The position numbers and the translations under genes are program-made. Below the pieces are notes generated by a model. It did no database searches and was not told the DNA's origin. It saw nothing but the letters and a program-made list of their open reading frames with translations. This document shows, piece by piece, positions 1 through 5,881 of a stretch of DNA of 11,542 nt (position 1 is the first letter of the stretch; every line of letters begins with the position of its first letter). Origin of the DNA: [Eubacterium] saphenum (lineage in GTDB: Bacteria > Bacillota > Clostridia > Lachnospirales > Anaerotignaceae). The stretch lies in contig SFGI01000047.1 of the NCBI GenBank assembly GCA_004557645.1, forward strand, positions 1 through 11,542. Direction: 5' to 3'.

Positions 1-108
1 GGTAGATTTACTGATACCGAATTTTTTCGCCGTTTCTCTCACTGTTGCATTGGTATGGATCATAAATTTTGCAACCTCGACCGCCCTTTCTTCGATATAC
101 GTTTTCAA
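1..108 (-). CDS. spoIIID: Stage III sporulation protein D, SpoIIID (N-terminal part; gene runs off the left edge)
   Basis: SpoIIID is a small DNA-binding regulator of the mother cell during endospore formation. It activates or represses many sigma-E genes and helps switch on sigma-K. The visible 36 codons read KTYIEERAVEVAKFM, then IHTNATVRETAKKFGISKST, which matches the start of the clostridial SpoIIID family. TVRETAKKFGISKST is the helix-turn-helix, cut at the window edge before the usual VHKD. No ATG or GTG lies at the right place. The start is a TTG at 106-108, supported by an AGGGGAG Shine-Dalgarno (117-123) eight bases upstream and by the position at which family members begin. The full protein is normally about 85-90 residues, so over half is outside the window. 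The identification is from sequence recall, but the match is strong. Confidence 0.9.
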   Translation of the reverse strand, partial: MKTYIEERAVEVAKFMIHTNATVRETAKKFGISKST

Positions 109-139
109 ACCAAGCACTCCCCTAAGTTTATCTTGGTTA

Positions 140-168
140 TGTATATGCAAAGGCAAGGTCAGTTATTT
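140..168 (-). promoter_or_regulatory. Possible sigma-E-type promoter of spoIIID
   Basis: Read on the minus strand, an ATA core (164-166, within AAATAAC) is followed 16 bases later by CATA (144-147, within CATATACA). This spacing fits the sigma-E pattern of an ATA-centred -35 element and a CATA-led -10 element. Transcription would start near position 133, giving a leader of about 25 nt that just contains the Shine-Dalgarno of spoIIID. In Bacillus, spoIIID is transcribed by sigma-E. The core matches are short, so this is a candidate only. Confidence 0.35.
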
Positions 169-287
169 CTGGAATCATGAACGGATATTCCTTTTCAGTT
201 AAAAATCGCAAAATCGTAGCCACACCCTATGAGTTTCTTGATAGTAAAATTATCGTCTCAACGTGATCTGCTGCATGCAGAGTCGAT

Positions 288-863
288 TTATTTTTCTATC
301 CAGCAAATAGGCAATTCCGAATTTTCTACTTTTACAGGATCAGCATATTCTACTCCGTATAGTTCCAGTTCCACTCTTTCCATGATCTGAGGCTCTACAG
401 GCTGATTCACTTCCACCCCTTCGATGGGAAAATCCACAGGAATGGTCTCTACCTTTTCCAGCCTCCAAATTTCTTCCATGCCTTCCAGCACTCTGCCAAA
501 AACAGGATAGATTCCCTTATGATCGGGACAATCCCTCAGCGGGAAGAAAAACTCACAGCTGGCAAGACCTGCCTCCCCATAACCACCCATGCAGACTACG
601 CCGGGGTGGGAATCCAGAGGGACAACATCGGGATTCAGTTGGAATTCATTGGGGATGAGATACTGACATTCTTTATGTCCAAAAGCCGTATAGCTCATAT
701 CGATCCAGTTGCCGGGCACAATACGTTCAATGGCATGGTTGTCCAGATAGCCATTTTTTGCCGCAAAAATGAAGCTGTTTACAGTATTAGGGGCATGTTC
801 GGGCAGCAATTCAATCACTATCTTGCTTCCATTTGCCATATATAATGTCGCTTTGGGGTTCAT
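288..863 (-). CDS. Cyclophilin-type peptidyl-prolyl cis-trans isomerase, 191 aa
   Basis: This enzyme catalyses cis-trans isomerisation of peptide bonds before proline. The fold is recognisable. The first strand SKIVIELLPEHAPNTVNSF (residues 13-31) is the cyclophilin opening. ERIVPGNWID (46-55) carries the catalytic-type Arg47, equivalent to Arg55 of human CypA. CEFFFPL (103-109) corresponds to the SQFFI strand, with Glu in place of Gln. HKGIYPVFGRV (115-125) is the usual VFG turn. No signal peptide is seen, so it should be cytoplasmic. I chose the ATG at 861-863 because AGAGG lies 7 nt upstream and the cyclophilin strand follows directly. An in-frame ATG at 876-878 would add five residues and overlap the preceding stop as ATGA, with GGAG 8 nt upstream; it is the alternative. 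It sits 11 nt after the peptidase gene and is probably co-transcribed with it. No terminator is visible after it. Confidence 0.88.
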   Translation of the reverse strand: MNPKATLYMANGSKIVIELLPEHAPNTVNSFIFAAKNGYLDNHAIERIVPGNWIDMSYTAFGHKECQYLIPNEFQLNPDVVPLDSHPGVVCMGGYGEAGLASCEFFFPLRDCPDHKGIYPVFGRVLEGMEEIWRLEKVETIPVDFPIEGVEVNQPVEPQIMERVELELYGVEYADPVKVENSELPICWIEK

Positions 864-874
864 GTTCTCACCTC

Positions 875-1951
875 TCATGCAATGATCTCCAGTTCTTTAG
901 GGTAATGGTTCAGCACTTCGCAGCCGCTTTCTGTCACCAGAACCAGATCCTCCACGCGGACACCTGTATCACCGGTCACATAGATACCGGGTTCAATGGA
1001 AAAAATCATCCCCGGTACGGCAAGCGTTGTGTTCGTACAGGAAACATCGCCAAATTCATGCTCTGCCAGACCAATAAAGTGACCCAGTCTGTGGTTGAAG
1101 TTGGGGCCATAGCCTTTCTCTGCAATCAGATTTCTTGCAGTCAGGTCCAGTTCCATCAGGGGTACGCCGGGTTTGATCTTTGCGATGGCTGCTTCATTTG
1201 CCCTACGGACGGTTTCGTAAATCTCTTTATGTTTGTCGCTAACTGTCTTGAAGTAGAAAGAGCGCGTCATATCGGAGCAGTAGCCATCCTTGATACAGCC
1301 AACGTCAAACAGGACAACATCCCCTTCTTTCAGTACAGTGCCATCCGGGCCATGGTGCGGGTCTGCCGCATTGGGGCCAAAAGCAACCAGAGGTTCAAAA
1401 GAGAAGCCGTCTGCGCCTAGATCAAGGTAAATTTTCATCATCTGTTCTGCCACTTCTTTTTCTGTTACGCCTTCGTGGATCAGCTTTTTGAATTCTGCCA
1501 TGGCCATGTCGTTGATATGGGAGGAGACACGCATTTTTTCCTGTTCTTCTTCGTCTTTCACCCCTCTTGTGGTATCCACCGCAAGGGATGTATTCACAAA
1601 ACCCGCTGCCGCTTTCATTTCCATCAAAGGCAGCAGAAATCTTGCTTTTAATTCTTTATCTACCCCCAGAGGACTTGCGCTGTCTACATATTTTGCCACA
1701 ATTTCCATAGCTGGATCTGTATCGGAATACCAAACCTTTTCCACGCCCACTTCTTGATGGATGGAAAAGAGATGATTCAGGAAAAATGCATGCTTGCCAT
1801 CTTCCCGCAGCAGCAATCCGTAAAAACGTTCGTGGGGTTCATTATACACCCCTGTCAGATAATAGATGGACATAGGATCAACGATCAGCATCTGAGAAAC
1901 ACCCATTTCCTTCAGGGCTGCCAAAATGCGGTCTACTCTGTTCTGTTTCAT
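875..1951 (-). CDS. M24-family metallopeptidase, Xaa-Pro aminopeptidase/prolidase-like, 358 aa
   Basis: This is a member of the creatinase/aminopeptidase P/prolidase (M24) family, which removes the N-terminal residue before proline or splits Xaa-Pro dipeptides with two metal ions. The creatinase N-domain covers about residues 1-130 (MLIVDPMSIYYLTGV at 21-35). The pita-bread catalytic domain covers about 140-355. All five metal ligands are present: D216 (LFDVGC), D227 (CSDMTRSF), H291 (HRLGHFIGL), E320 (FSIEPGIYV) and E334 (GVRVEDLVLV). Length is normal and there is no signal peptide, so it is cytosolic. The start is the ATG at 1949-1951, with a consensus AGGAGG seven bases upstream; a longer in-frame extension begins inside the upstream stem-loop and is unlikely. 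It follows the broken transporter genes and precedes the cyclophilin by 11 nt. The sequence cannot distinguish aminopeptidase P from prolidase specificity. Confidence 0.92.
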   Translation of the reverse strand: MKQNRVDRILAALKEMGVSQMLIVDPMSIYYLTGVYNEPHERFYGLLLREDGKHAFFLNHLFSIHQEVGVEKVWYSDTDPAMEIVAKYVDSASPLGVDKELKARFLLPLMEMKAAAGFVNTSLAVDTTRGVKDEEEQEKMRVSSHINDMAMAEFKKLIHEGVTEKEVAEQMMKIYLDLGADGFSFEPLVAFGPNAADPHHGPDGTVLKEGDVVLFDVGCIKDGYCSDMTRSFYFKTVSDKHKEIYETVRRANEAAIAKIKPGVPLMELDLTARNLIAEKGYGPNFNHRLGHFIGLAEHEFGDVSCTNTTLAVPGMIFSIEPGIYVTGDTGVRVEDLVLVTESGCEVLNHYPKELEIIA

Positions 1952-1984
1952 GTAAATTCCTCCTCGTAAAAAGAATGATATGCG

Positions 1985-2019
1985 AAAAGGAGACGTATTT
2001 TTTCGATACATCTCCTTTT
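1985..2019 (-). terminator. Stem-loop between the permease and peptidase genes (terminator or attenuator)
   Basis: A 14-bp stem (AAAAGGAGA and TGTAT on one side, ATACG and TCTCCTTTT on the other, with one U-G pair) closes a 7-nt A-rich loop. The arm ends in TTTT followed by C. It begins about 5 nt after the oppC stop and ends 33 nt before the peptidase start. The A/U-rich stem base allows termination in either direction. No separate promoter is visible in the short space left before the peptidase Shine-Dalgarno, so partial read-through is likely. Confidence 0.65.
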
Positions 2020-2024
2020 GATTT

Positions 2025-2654
2025 TTAGAATTGTTTTCTTAGCTTAGGGTCAAGCAGATCCCGCAGACCGTCGCCGATAAAGTTGGCACCCATCGCCATA
2101 GTAAAGATAGCCAGACCAGGGAAACCTGCGATCCAGAACTTATTGAAGTTGGCTGCACCATCAGAAACCATCATACCCCATTCAGGTGTGGGAGGCGCAG
2201 ACCCCAGCCCCAGAAAGCTCAGTGTGGAGAACATCAGGATCTGATTGCCCAAGTCAGTGGTGGCCATAATCAGAAAGGAACTGATACTGTTGGGAATGAT
2301 CTCTTTGATCAGAATACGCATCATGATCGTATCCACTCTGCCGCCCACATAGCCGGCAATGGCACCATAAAAGGTACCGATAGCACCTGCAATGATAACG
2401 GTCAGGCAGCCTGCCAACAGGGAATATCTGCCGCCGTAAATGACACGGCTGAAAATATCTCTGCCGAAGCTATCTGTGCCAAAAAAATGCACTGCAGAAG
2501 GCGGTTTCAGGCGCATTGTCATATCCTGCACAATGGGATCATAGGGTGCCACCACAGGTGCAATGATCGCCATGATAATCCAGAACACGCAGATGATCAC
2601 CCCAAGGGTAAACAAGAAATTTGATTTGAATAATTTTTTTAACGCACGCAGCAT
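2025..2654 (-). CDS. oppC: Oligopeptide/dipeptide ABC transporter permease, OppC/DppC type, with internal in-frame deletion (209 aa)
   Basis: This is the second inner-membrane permease of a peptide importer. The N-terminal half is typical: a cytoplasmic start, a first membrane segment (about 14-36), the periplasmic HFFGTDSFGRDIFSRVIYGG motif (56-75) and a second segment (78-103). After DTIMMRI (108-114) the protein jumps directly to LIKEIIPNSISSFLI, which in family members follows the EAA loop. It then continues normally through LSFLGLGSAPPTPEWG (145-160) to the end. Family members are about 270-300 residues, so roughly 70-80 residues are missing, including membrane segments and the EAA coupling helix that contacts the ATPase. 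The frame is kept but function is doubtful. The start is the ATG at 2652-2654, with GAGGTG 6 nt upstream, overlapping the oppB TAA by one base. A GTG at 2661-2663 is less likely. Confidence 0.85.
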   Translation of the reverse strand: MLRALKKLFKSNFLFTLGVIICVFWIIMAIIAPVVAPYDPIVQDMTMRLKPPSAVHFFGTDSFGRDIFSRVIYGGRYSLLAGCLTVIIAGAIGTFYGAIAGYVGGRVDTIMMRILIKEIIPNSISSFLIMATTDLGNQILMFSTLSFLGLGSAPPTPEWGMMVSDGAANFNKFWIAGFPGLAIFTMAMGANFIGDGLRDLLDPKLRKQF

Positions 2655-3673
2655 TATTTGCACCTCACTCTTGGATCGATAACACCATAGAGGATATCGA
2701 TGATCGTATTGATTACCATATAGTTCAGCGCAACCAGAAGAGATACGCCAATGATCGCGGGGTAATCCGCCGCCAAAACAGATTCATACGCAAACTGACC
2801 AACACCGGGCCAGTTGAAGATCGTTTCAACCAGAACCATACCGCCCAGCAGGTTACCAAGCCCCAGACCGATTACAGTCAGTACAGGGATCAGAGCATTG
2901 CCCAGAGCATGCTTCAGGATCAGCTTCGTCTGGCTCAGACCTTTTGCTCTTGCAGTACGGATATAATCCGTGGACATGACATCCAGCAGATTGGAACGGG
3001 TCGTTCTTGTGATCAGCCCCATGGTAAAGGAAGCCAGTACCAAGCCCAGCAGGATCAGATGGCTCAACGCATCCATCGCTTTGGCAGGGTTGCCTTCCAG
3101 CAGGCTGTCGATCACAAACAAACCTGTCACCGTATGGGGTGCTGCAAATCCGCTGCTCAAACGGCCGGGGCCGGGAAGCAGATGCAGCTTATAATACAGC
3201 AGGAACAGAACCAGAAGCGCAAACCAGAAGCTGGGGATACTTACGCCAGTAATGGAAATCGCACGAACGATCTAGTCAACGATGCTGTTGCGCTTAATGG
3301 CACTGACGACCCCAAACAGAGCGCCCAAAACAGATGCGATCACAATCGCAAACAGTGCCAGCTCAATGGTGGCAGGGAAGCATCTCATCAATTCCCCCAG
3401 CACCTCTTTGTTCGTACGGATGGAAGTACCCAGATCCAGATGCAGCAGGTCTCTGATGTAATAGATATACTGTACAATCACAGGCTTGTCCAGACCATGC
3501 TTTGCCCGATAGGCCGCTACGATCTCAGGATCGCTCAAAGCTCTCTGGCTCAGGTTCGCTGTGGTACCATCGCCGGGGAGGGCCTTCGTCAGAAAAAATA
3601 CCAAAGTTGCTACGCCCAAAAGCATGATGATCAGATACACCAGCCTTTTGGCAATAAATTTTAACGTATCCAT
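2654..3673 (-). pseudogene. oppB: Oligopeptide/dipeptide ABC transporter permease, OppB/DppB type, interrupted by an in-frame TAG
   Basis: This is the first permease of the importer. The N-terminal part (3275-3673) begins MDTLKFIAKRLVYLIIMLLG, with the usual first membrane segment, then a periplasmic region and ATIELALFAIVIASVLGALFG. Codon 134 (3272-3274) is TAG, between AIKRNSIVD and IVRAISITGVSIPSFWF. Past it the same frame stays open and fully family-like to 2654, including DYIRTARAKGLSQ (the EAA-type loop) and the closing VIDPRVRCK. There is no frameshift, and the total length (339 codons plus stop) is normal for the family. A single C-to-T change in a CAG codon would create the lesion. 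The nearest restart would give only a C-terminal fragment. It starts 12 nt after the oppF stop, with GAGAGG as Shine-Dalgarno. Rare read-through is possible but nothing in the sequence shows it. Confidence 0.85.
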
Positions 3674-3685
3674 AAAACACCTCTC

Positions 3686-4288
3686 TCAAAATTGCTTTCC
3701 ATCGAAAACCTGCGCCTGCACAGAAACGTCCAGAGCAGAAACGGCTTCGTCGCAAACGATGATCTTAGGATTCAATGCCAATGCTCTGGCAATGCCGATA
3801 CGCTGCTTCTGCCCGCCGGAAAGCTCATGGGGATAGCGACTCAGATGGTATGTATCCAGACCGACCAGCTGCAGCAGCTCCAGAATGCGCGCTTCCACGT
3901 CCACCTCTTGATCCAAACCATGAATCTCGAAGGGTTCCATCAAAATCTGCTTAATGGTTCTTCTGGGATTCAGGCTGGCAGAAGGATCCTGAAAAATGAT
4001 TTGGGCATCTTTACGCATGTTTTTCAGTTTTTCCCCTTTCAAAGAGGAAATTTCCTTGCCTTCCAGATAGACCTTGCCTTCCGTAGGTGTCAGCAGACGC
4101 ACCAGCGTTCTGCCAAGGGTACTCTTGCCGCAGCCGCTTTCGCCTACTACGCCGAAGGTTTCCCCTTTCATGATTTCAAAGCTGACATCATCTACGGCTT
4201 TGACAACGCCGGATTTTTTCGTTTTCCCTTGGAAATATACTTTTACATGGTCGGCTTTCATCAGCACTTCTTTGTTCTGAGCTGTCAT
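3686..4288 (-). CDS. oppF: Oligopeptide ABC transporter ATP-binding protein, OppF/DppF type, C-terminally truncated (200 aa)
   Basis: This is one of two ATPase subunits of the peptide importer. Visible parts are Walker A GESGCGKST (49-57), the Q-loop at Q100 (IIFQDPSASLNP), the signature LSGGQ (156-160), Walker B IIVCDE (176-181) and D-loop SALD (184-187). Family members continue for about 120 more residues, through the H-loop histidine and the C-terminal oligopeptide-transporter domain. Here VSVQAQV is followed by six unrelated residues (FDGKQF) and TGA. The switch histidine is therefore absent and the ATPase should be inactive. It overlaps oppD as ATGA, and AAGGAGG lies seven bases before its ATG. 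Only 12 nt separate its stop from oppB, so a deletion appears to have joined oppF to the DNA just upstream of oppB. It is best regarded as a gene remnant that still has an open frame. Confidence 0.85.
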   Translation of the reverse strand: MTAQNKEVLMKADHVKVYFQGKTKKSGVVKAVDDVSFEIMKGETFGVVGESGCGKSTLGRTLVRLLTPTEGKVYLEGKEISSLKGEKLKNMRKDAQIIFQDPSASLNPRRTIKQILMEPFEIHGLDQEVDVEARILELLQLVGLDTYHLSRYPHELSGGQKQRIGIARALALNPKIIVCDEAVSALDVSVQAQVFDGKQF

Positions 4289-5286
4289 AAGCTAACCTCC
4301 TTGCTTTCTTCTGCGGCATACAGCCAGCATCTTACCTTTCTGTCCTCCCCTATTTCTACCATGGGAGGCGCATCTTTTTTGCATTTTTCCGTTGCCTTCG
4401 GGCATCTGGGCCAAAAGGAACAGCCTTCAATTTTTTCAGTCGGGTTAGGCACCATACCTTCGATGGTAGAAAGAGGCTCTCTTTCCTTGGTGATCTTTGG
4501 AATGGCATGCAAAAGACCGACAGAATACGGGTGCAAAGGCTTTTCAAACAATGCCCTTACAGGGGCTTTTTCCACAATACGGCCCGTATACATAACGATA
4601 ACAGTATCACAAAGTTCATTGACAACACCCAAGTCATGGGTAATGAACAATACAGAAGTTCCCATTTTTTCATTCAGATCACGGATCAGATCCAAAATCT
4701 GTGCCTGGATGGTCATATCCAGCGCAGTTGTAGGTTCATCGGCGATCAAAATTTGAGGCTGGCAGGCCAGTGCCATAGCGATCATGACTCTCTGCCGCAT
4801 ACCGCCAGACATTTGATGGGGATATTCATGGGCACGGACTTCTGCATTGGCAATGCCAACAGCCTTCATCATTTTGATGGCTTCTTCCATAGCTTTCTTT
4901 TTATCCAGACCACGGTGCAGGCGCAGGGTTTCCGCAATCTGCTTGCCGCATTTGATGATGGGATTCAGGGATGTCATGGGTTCCTGGAAGATCATGGAAA
5001 TCTCATTGCCCCGGATCTTTTGCATATCCTTCTCACCTTTTCCCACCAGATCTTCATCCTTATACAGGATGCAGCCATTGGTGATCTTGCCAGTGGGATT
5101 GGGAATCAGCTGCATGATACCCAGAGAGGAAACGCTCTTACCACTGCCGCTTTCGCCAACAATGCCCAATTTTTCACCCTTGTGCAAAATATATTCCAGA
5201 TTGTTTACGGCCTTTACAGTGCCCTCGACCGTCTGAAATTCTACACAAAGATCTTATATTTCAAGAATTACTTCGGATGGGTTCAT
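4285..5286 (-). pseudogene. oppD: Oligopeptide ABC transporter ATP-binding protein, OppD/DppD type, with a TAA at codon 11
   Basis: This is the other ATPase subunit. Read from the ATG at 5284-5286 the protein starts MNPSEVILEI, then hits TAA (codon 11, 5254-5256), then continues in the same frame as DLCVEFQTVEGTVKAVNNL, the normal OppD opening. A lysine codon (ILEIKDL in relatives) to TAA needs one base change. The rest is complete: Walker A GESGSGKS (44-51), Q-loop Q101 (MIFQEPMTSLNP), MSGGM signature (159-163), Walker B ILIADE (179-184), H-loop H217 (ITHDLG), and the C-terminal domain with four cysteines (289, 295, 302, 320). The length of 333 codons is normal. A TTG at codon 34 could restart translation, but it would lose the first strands before Walker A and has no clear Shine-Dalgarno. 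No promoter or binding-protein gene is visible upstream. Confidence 0.85.
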
Positions 5287-5539
5287 TTCTTTCACATTCT
5301 TTCTACGGTTCAAAAACCAATTTCTCTGTCTTCAAAAGACGGATAAACTGACATACGCTAACGCTGTTATGTATCAAAGTGCCATGGACACATCCACCTT
5401 TCTTTGTGTATATATGTAAAAACAAAGATAGCACATTTTTTCGTACAATTCCATGATTTCGTTTTAAAAAATCTATTTTTTCGATGAATTCTGAGCAGCG
5501 TACAGAAGCACGAATCCTCCTATGATTTTCAATTGATTC
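5287..5539. other. Stretch between oppD and the transposase remnant with no identified gene
   Basis: This 253-base stretch is AT-rich and has no convincing gene or promoter. On the minus strand a good Shine-Dalgarno (AAAGGTGG) precedes an ATG near 5390, but the frame closes after three codons (M-A-L-stop). It may be the start of a decayed gene. Two short inverted repeats are present (CTTTGT with ACAAAG, GTCTT with AAGAC); neither has a terminator-like T-run. Confidence 0.4.
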
Positions 5540-5720
5540 CTCCTCTTTCGCGAGGATACTGGCAGATACCCCAGTCCATCTGTGCCTGTTTTTCATTTGG
5601 TGTCTCGTATCTTCTGACTGCCGGAGCTGATTTTGGCGGTCGATATGGATGCCCAACTCCTTGCCTATTGCATATGCGGTCTTGCCTTTTGCCATAGAAT
5701 CTTTTTTAGACCTGAATTAT
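5540..5720 (-). pseudogene. Remnant of an IS21-type (IstA-like) transposase, frameshifted
   Basis: Read on the minus strand, FRSKKDSMAKGKTAYAIGKE followed by LGIH (upstream to about 5640) resembles the helix-turn-helix start of IS21-family IstA transposases. The frame then shifts. In a second frame (about 5559-5641) the DNA reads RPPKSAPAVRRYETPNEKQ followed by AQMDWGICQYPRERGGIN and a stop. QMDWG matches the conserved block around the first catalytic aspartate of the DDE integrase core in this family. Joining these two pieces needs a frameshift and the loss of the intervening DNA-binding region. The rest of the transposase and the IstB partner are absent. The open frame 5303-5695 runs through this region but changes from the family-like N-terminus into meaningless residues, so I do not call it a gene. 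It lies just upstream of the decayed transporter operon. Confidence 0.6.
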
Positions 5721-5795
5721 AATAGTAAGTCTTTCAACAGCGCACCACAAATGGACCGACCCGAAGCAGTTTCTGGAAATCAAACTCTTCTGCAT

Positions 5796-5838
5796 AAGAA
5801 AAGCACAGGAGCTCTCCATTTCAGGTAAACTCCTGCGC
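5796..5838 (-). terminator. Intrinsic terminator of the large secreted-protein gene
   Basis: On the minus strand GCGCAGGAG (5830-5838) pairs with CTCCTGTGC (5803-5811) through nine base pairs, one of them G-U. The hairpin is followed by TTTTCTT (5796-5802). It lies 43 nt after the stop codon of the 1398-residue gene and points the right way to end it. Confidence 0.8.
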
Positions 5839-5881
5839 CTTGTGATTAGAATTTAAAATTGATGAAAAAACACCTTATTGG

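Noticed and set aside
266..282. Palindrome CTGCATGCAG downstream of the cyclophilin gene as a terminator
   Set aside because: The stem is short and there is no T-run on the minus strand after it. It could occur by chance.
2909..3664. A 251-codon plus-strand frame over oppB and the oppF junction
   Set aside because: It is Gln/His-rich and structureless, which is typical of the complement of a membrane-protein gene. It has no start signal.
3692..4756. A 354-codon plus-strand frame over oppF and oppD
   Set aside because: It is antisense to clearly recognised ATPase genes and has no family motif of its own.
5303..5695. A 130-codon minus-strand frame beginning MAKGKTAYAIGKELG
   Set aside because: Only the first part is family-like. 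The true continuation (QMDWG block) lies in another frame, so this is a frameshifted transposase remnant and not a small gene.
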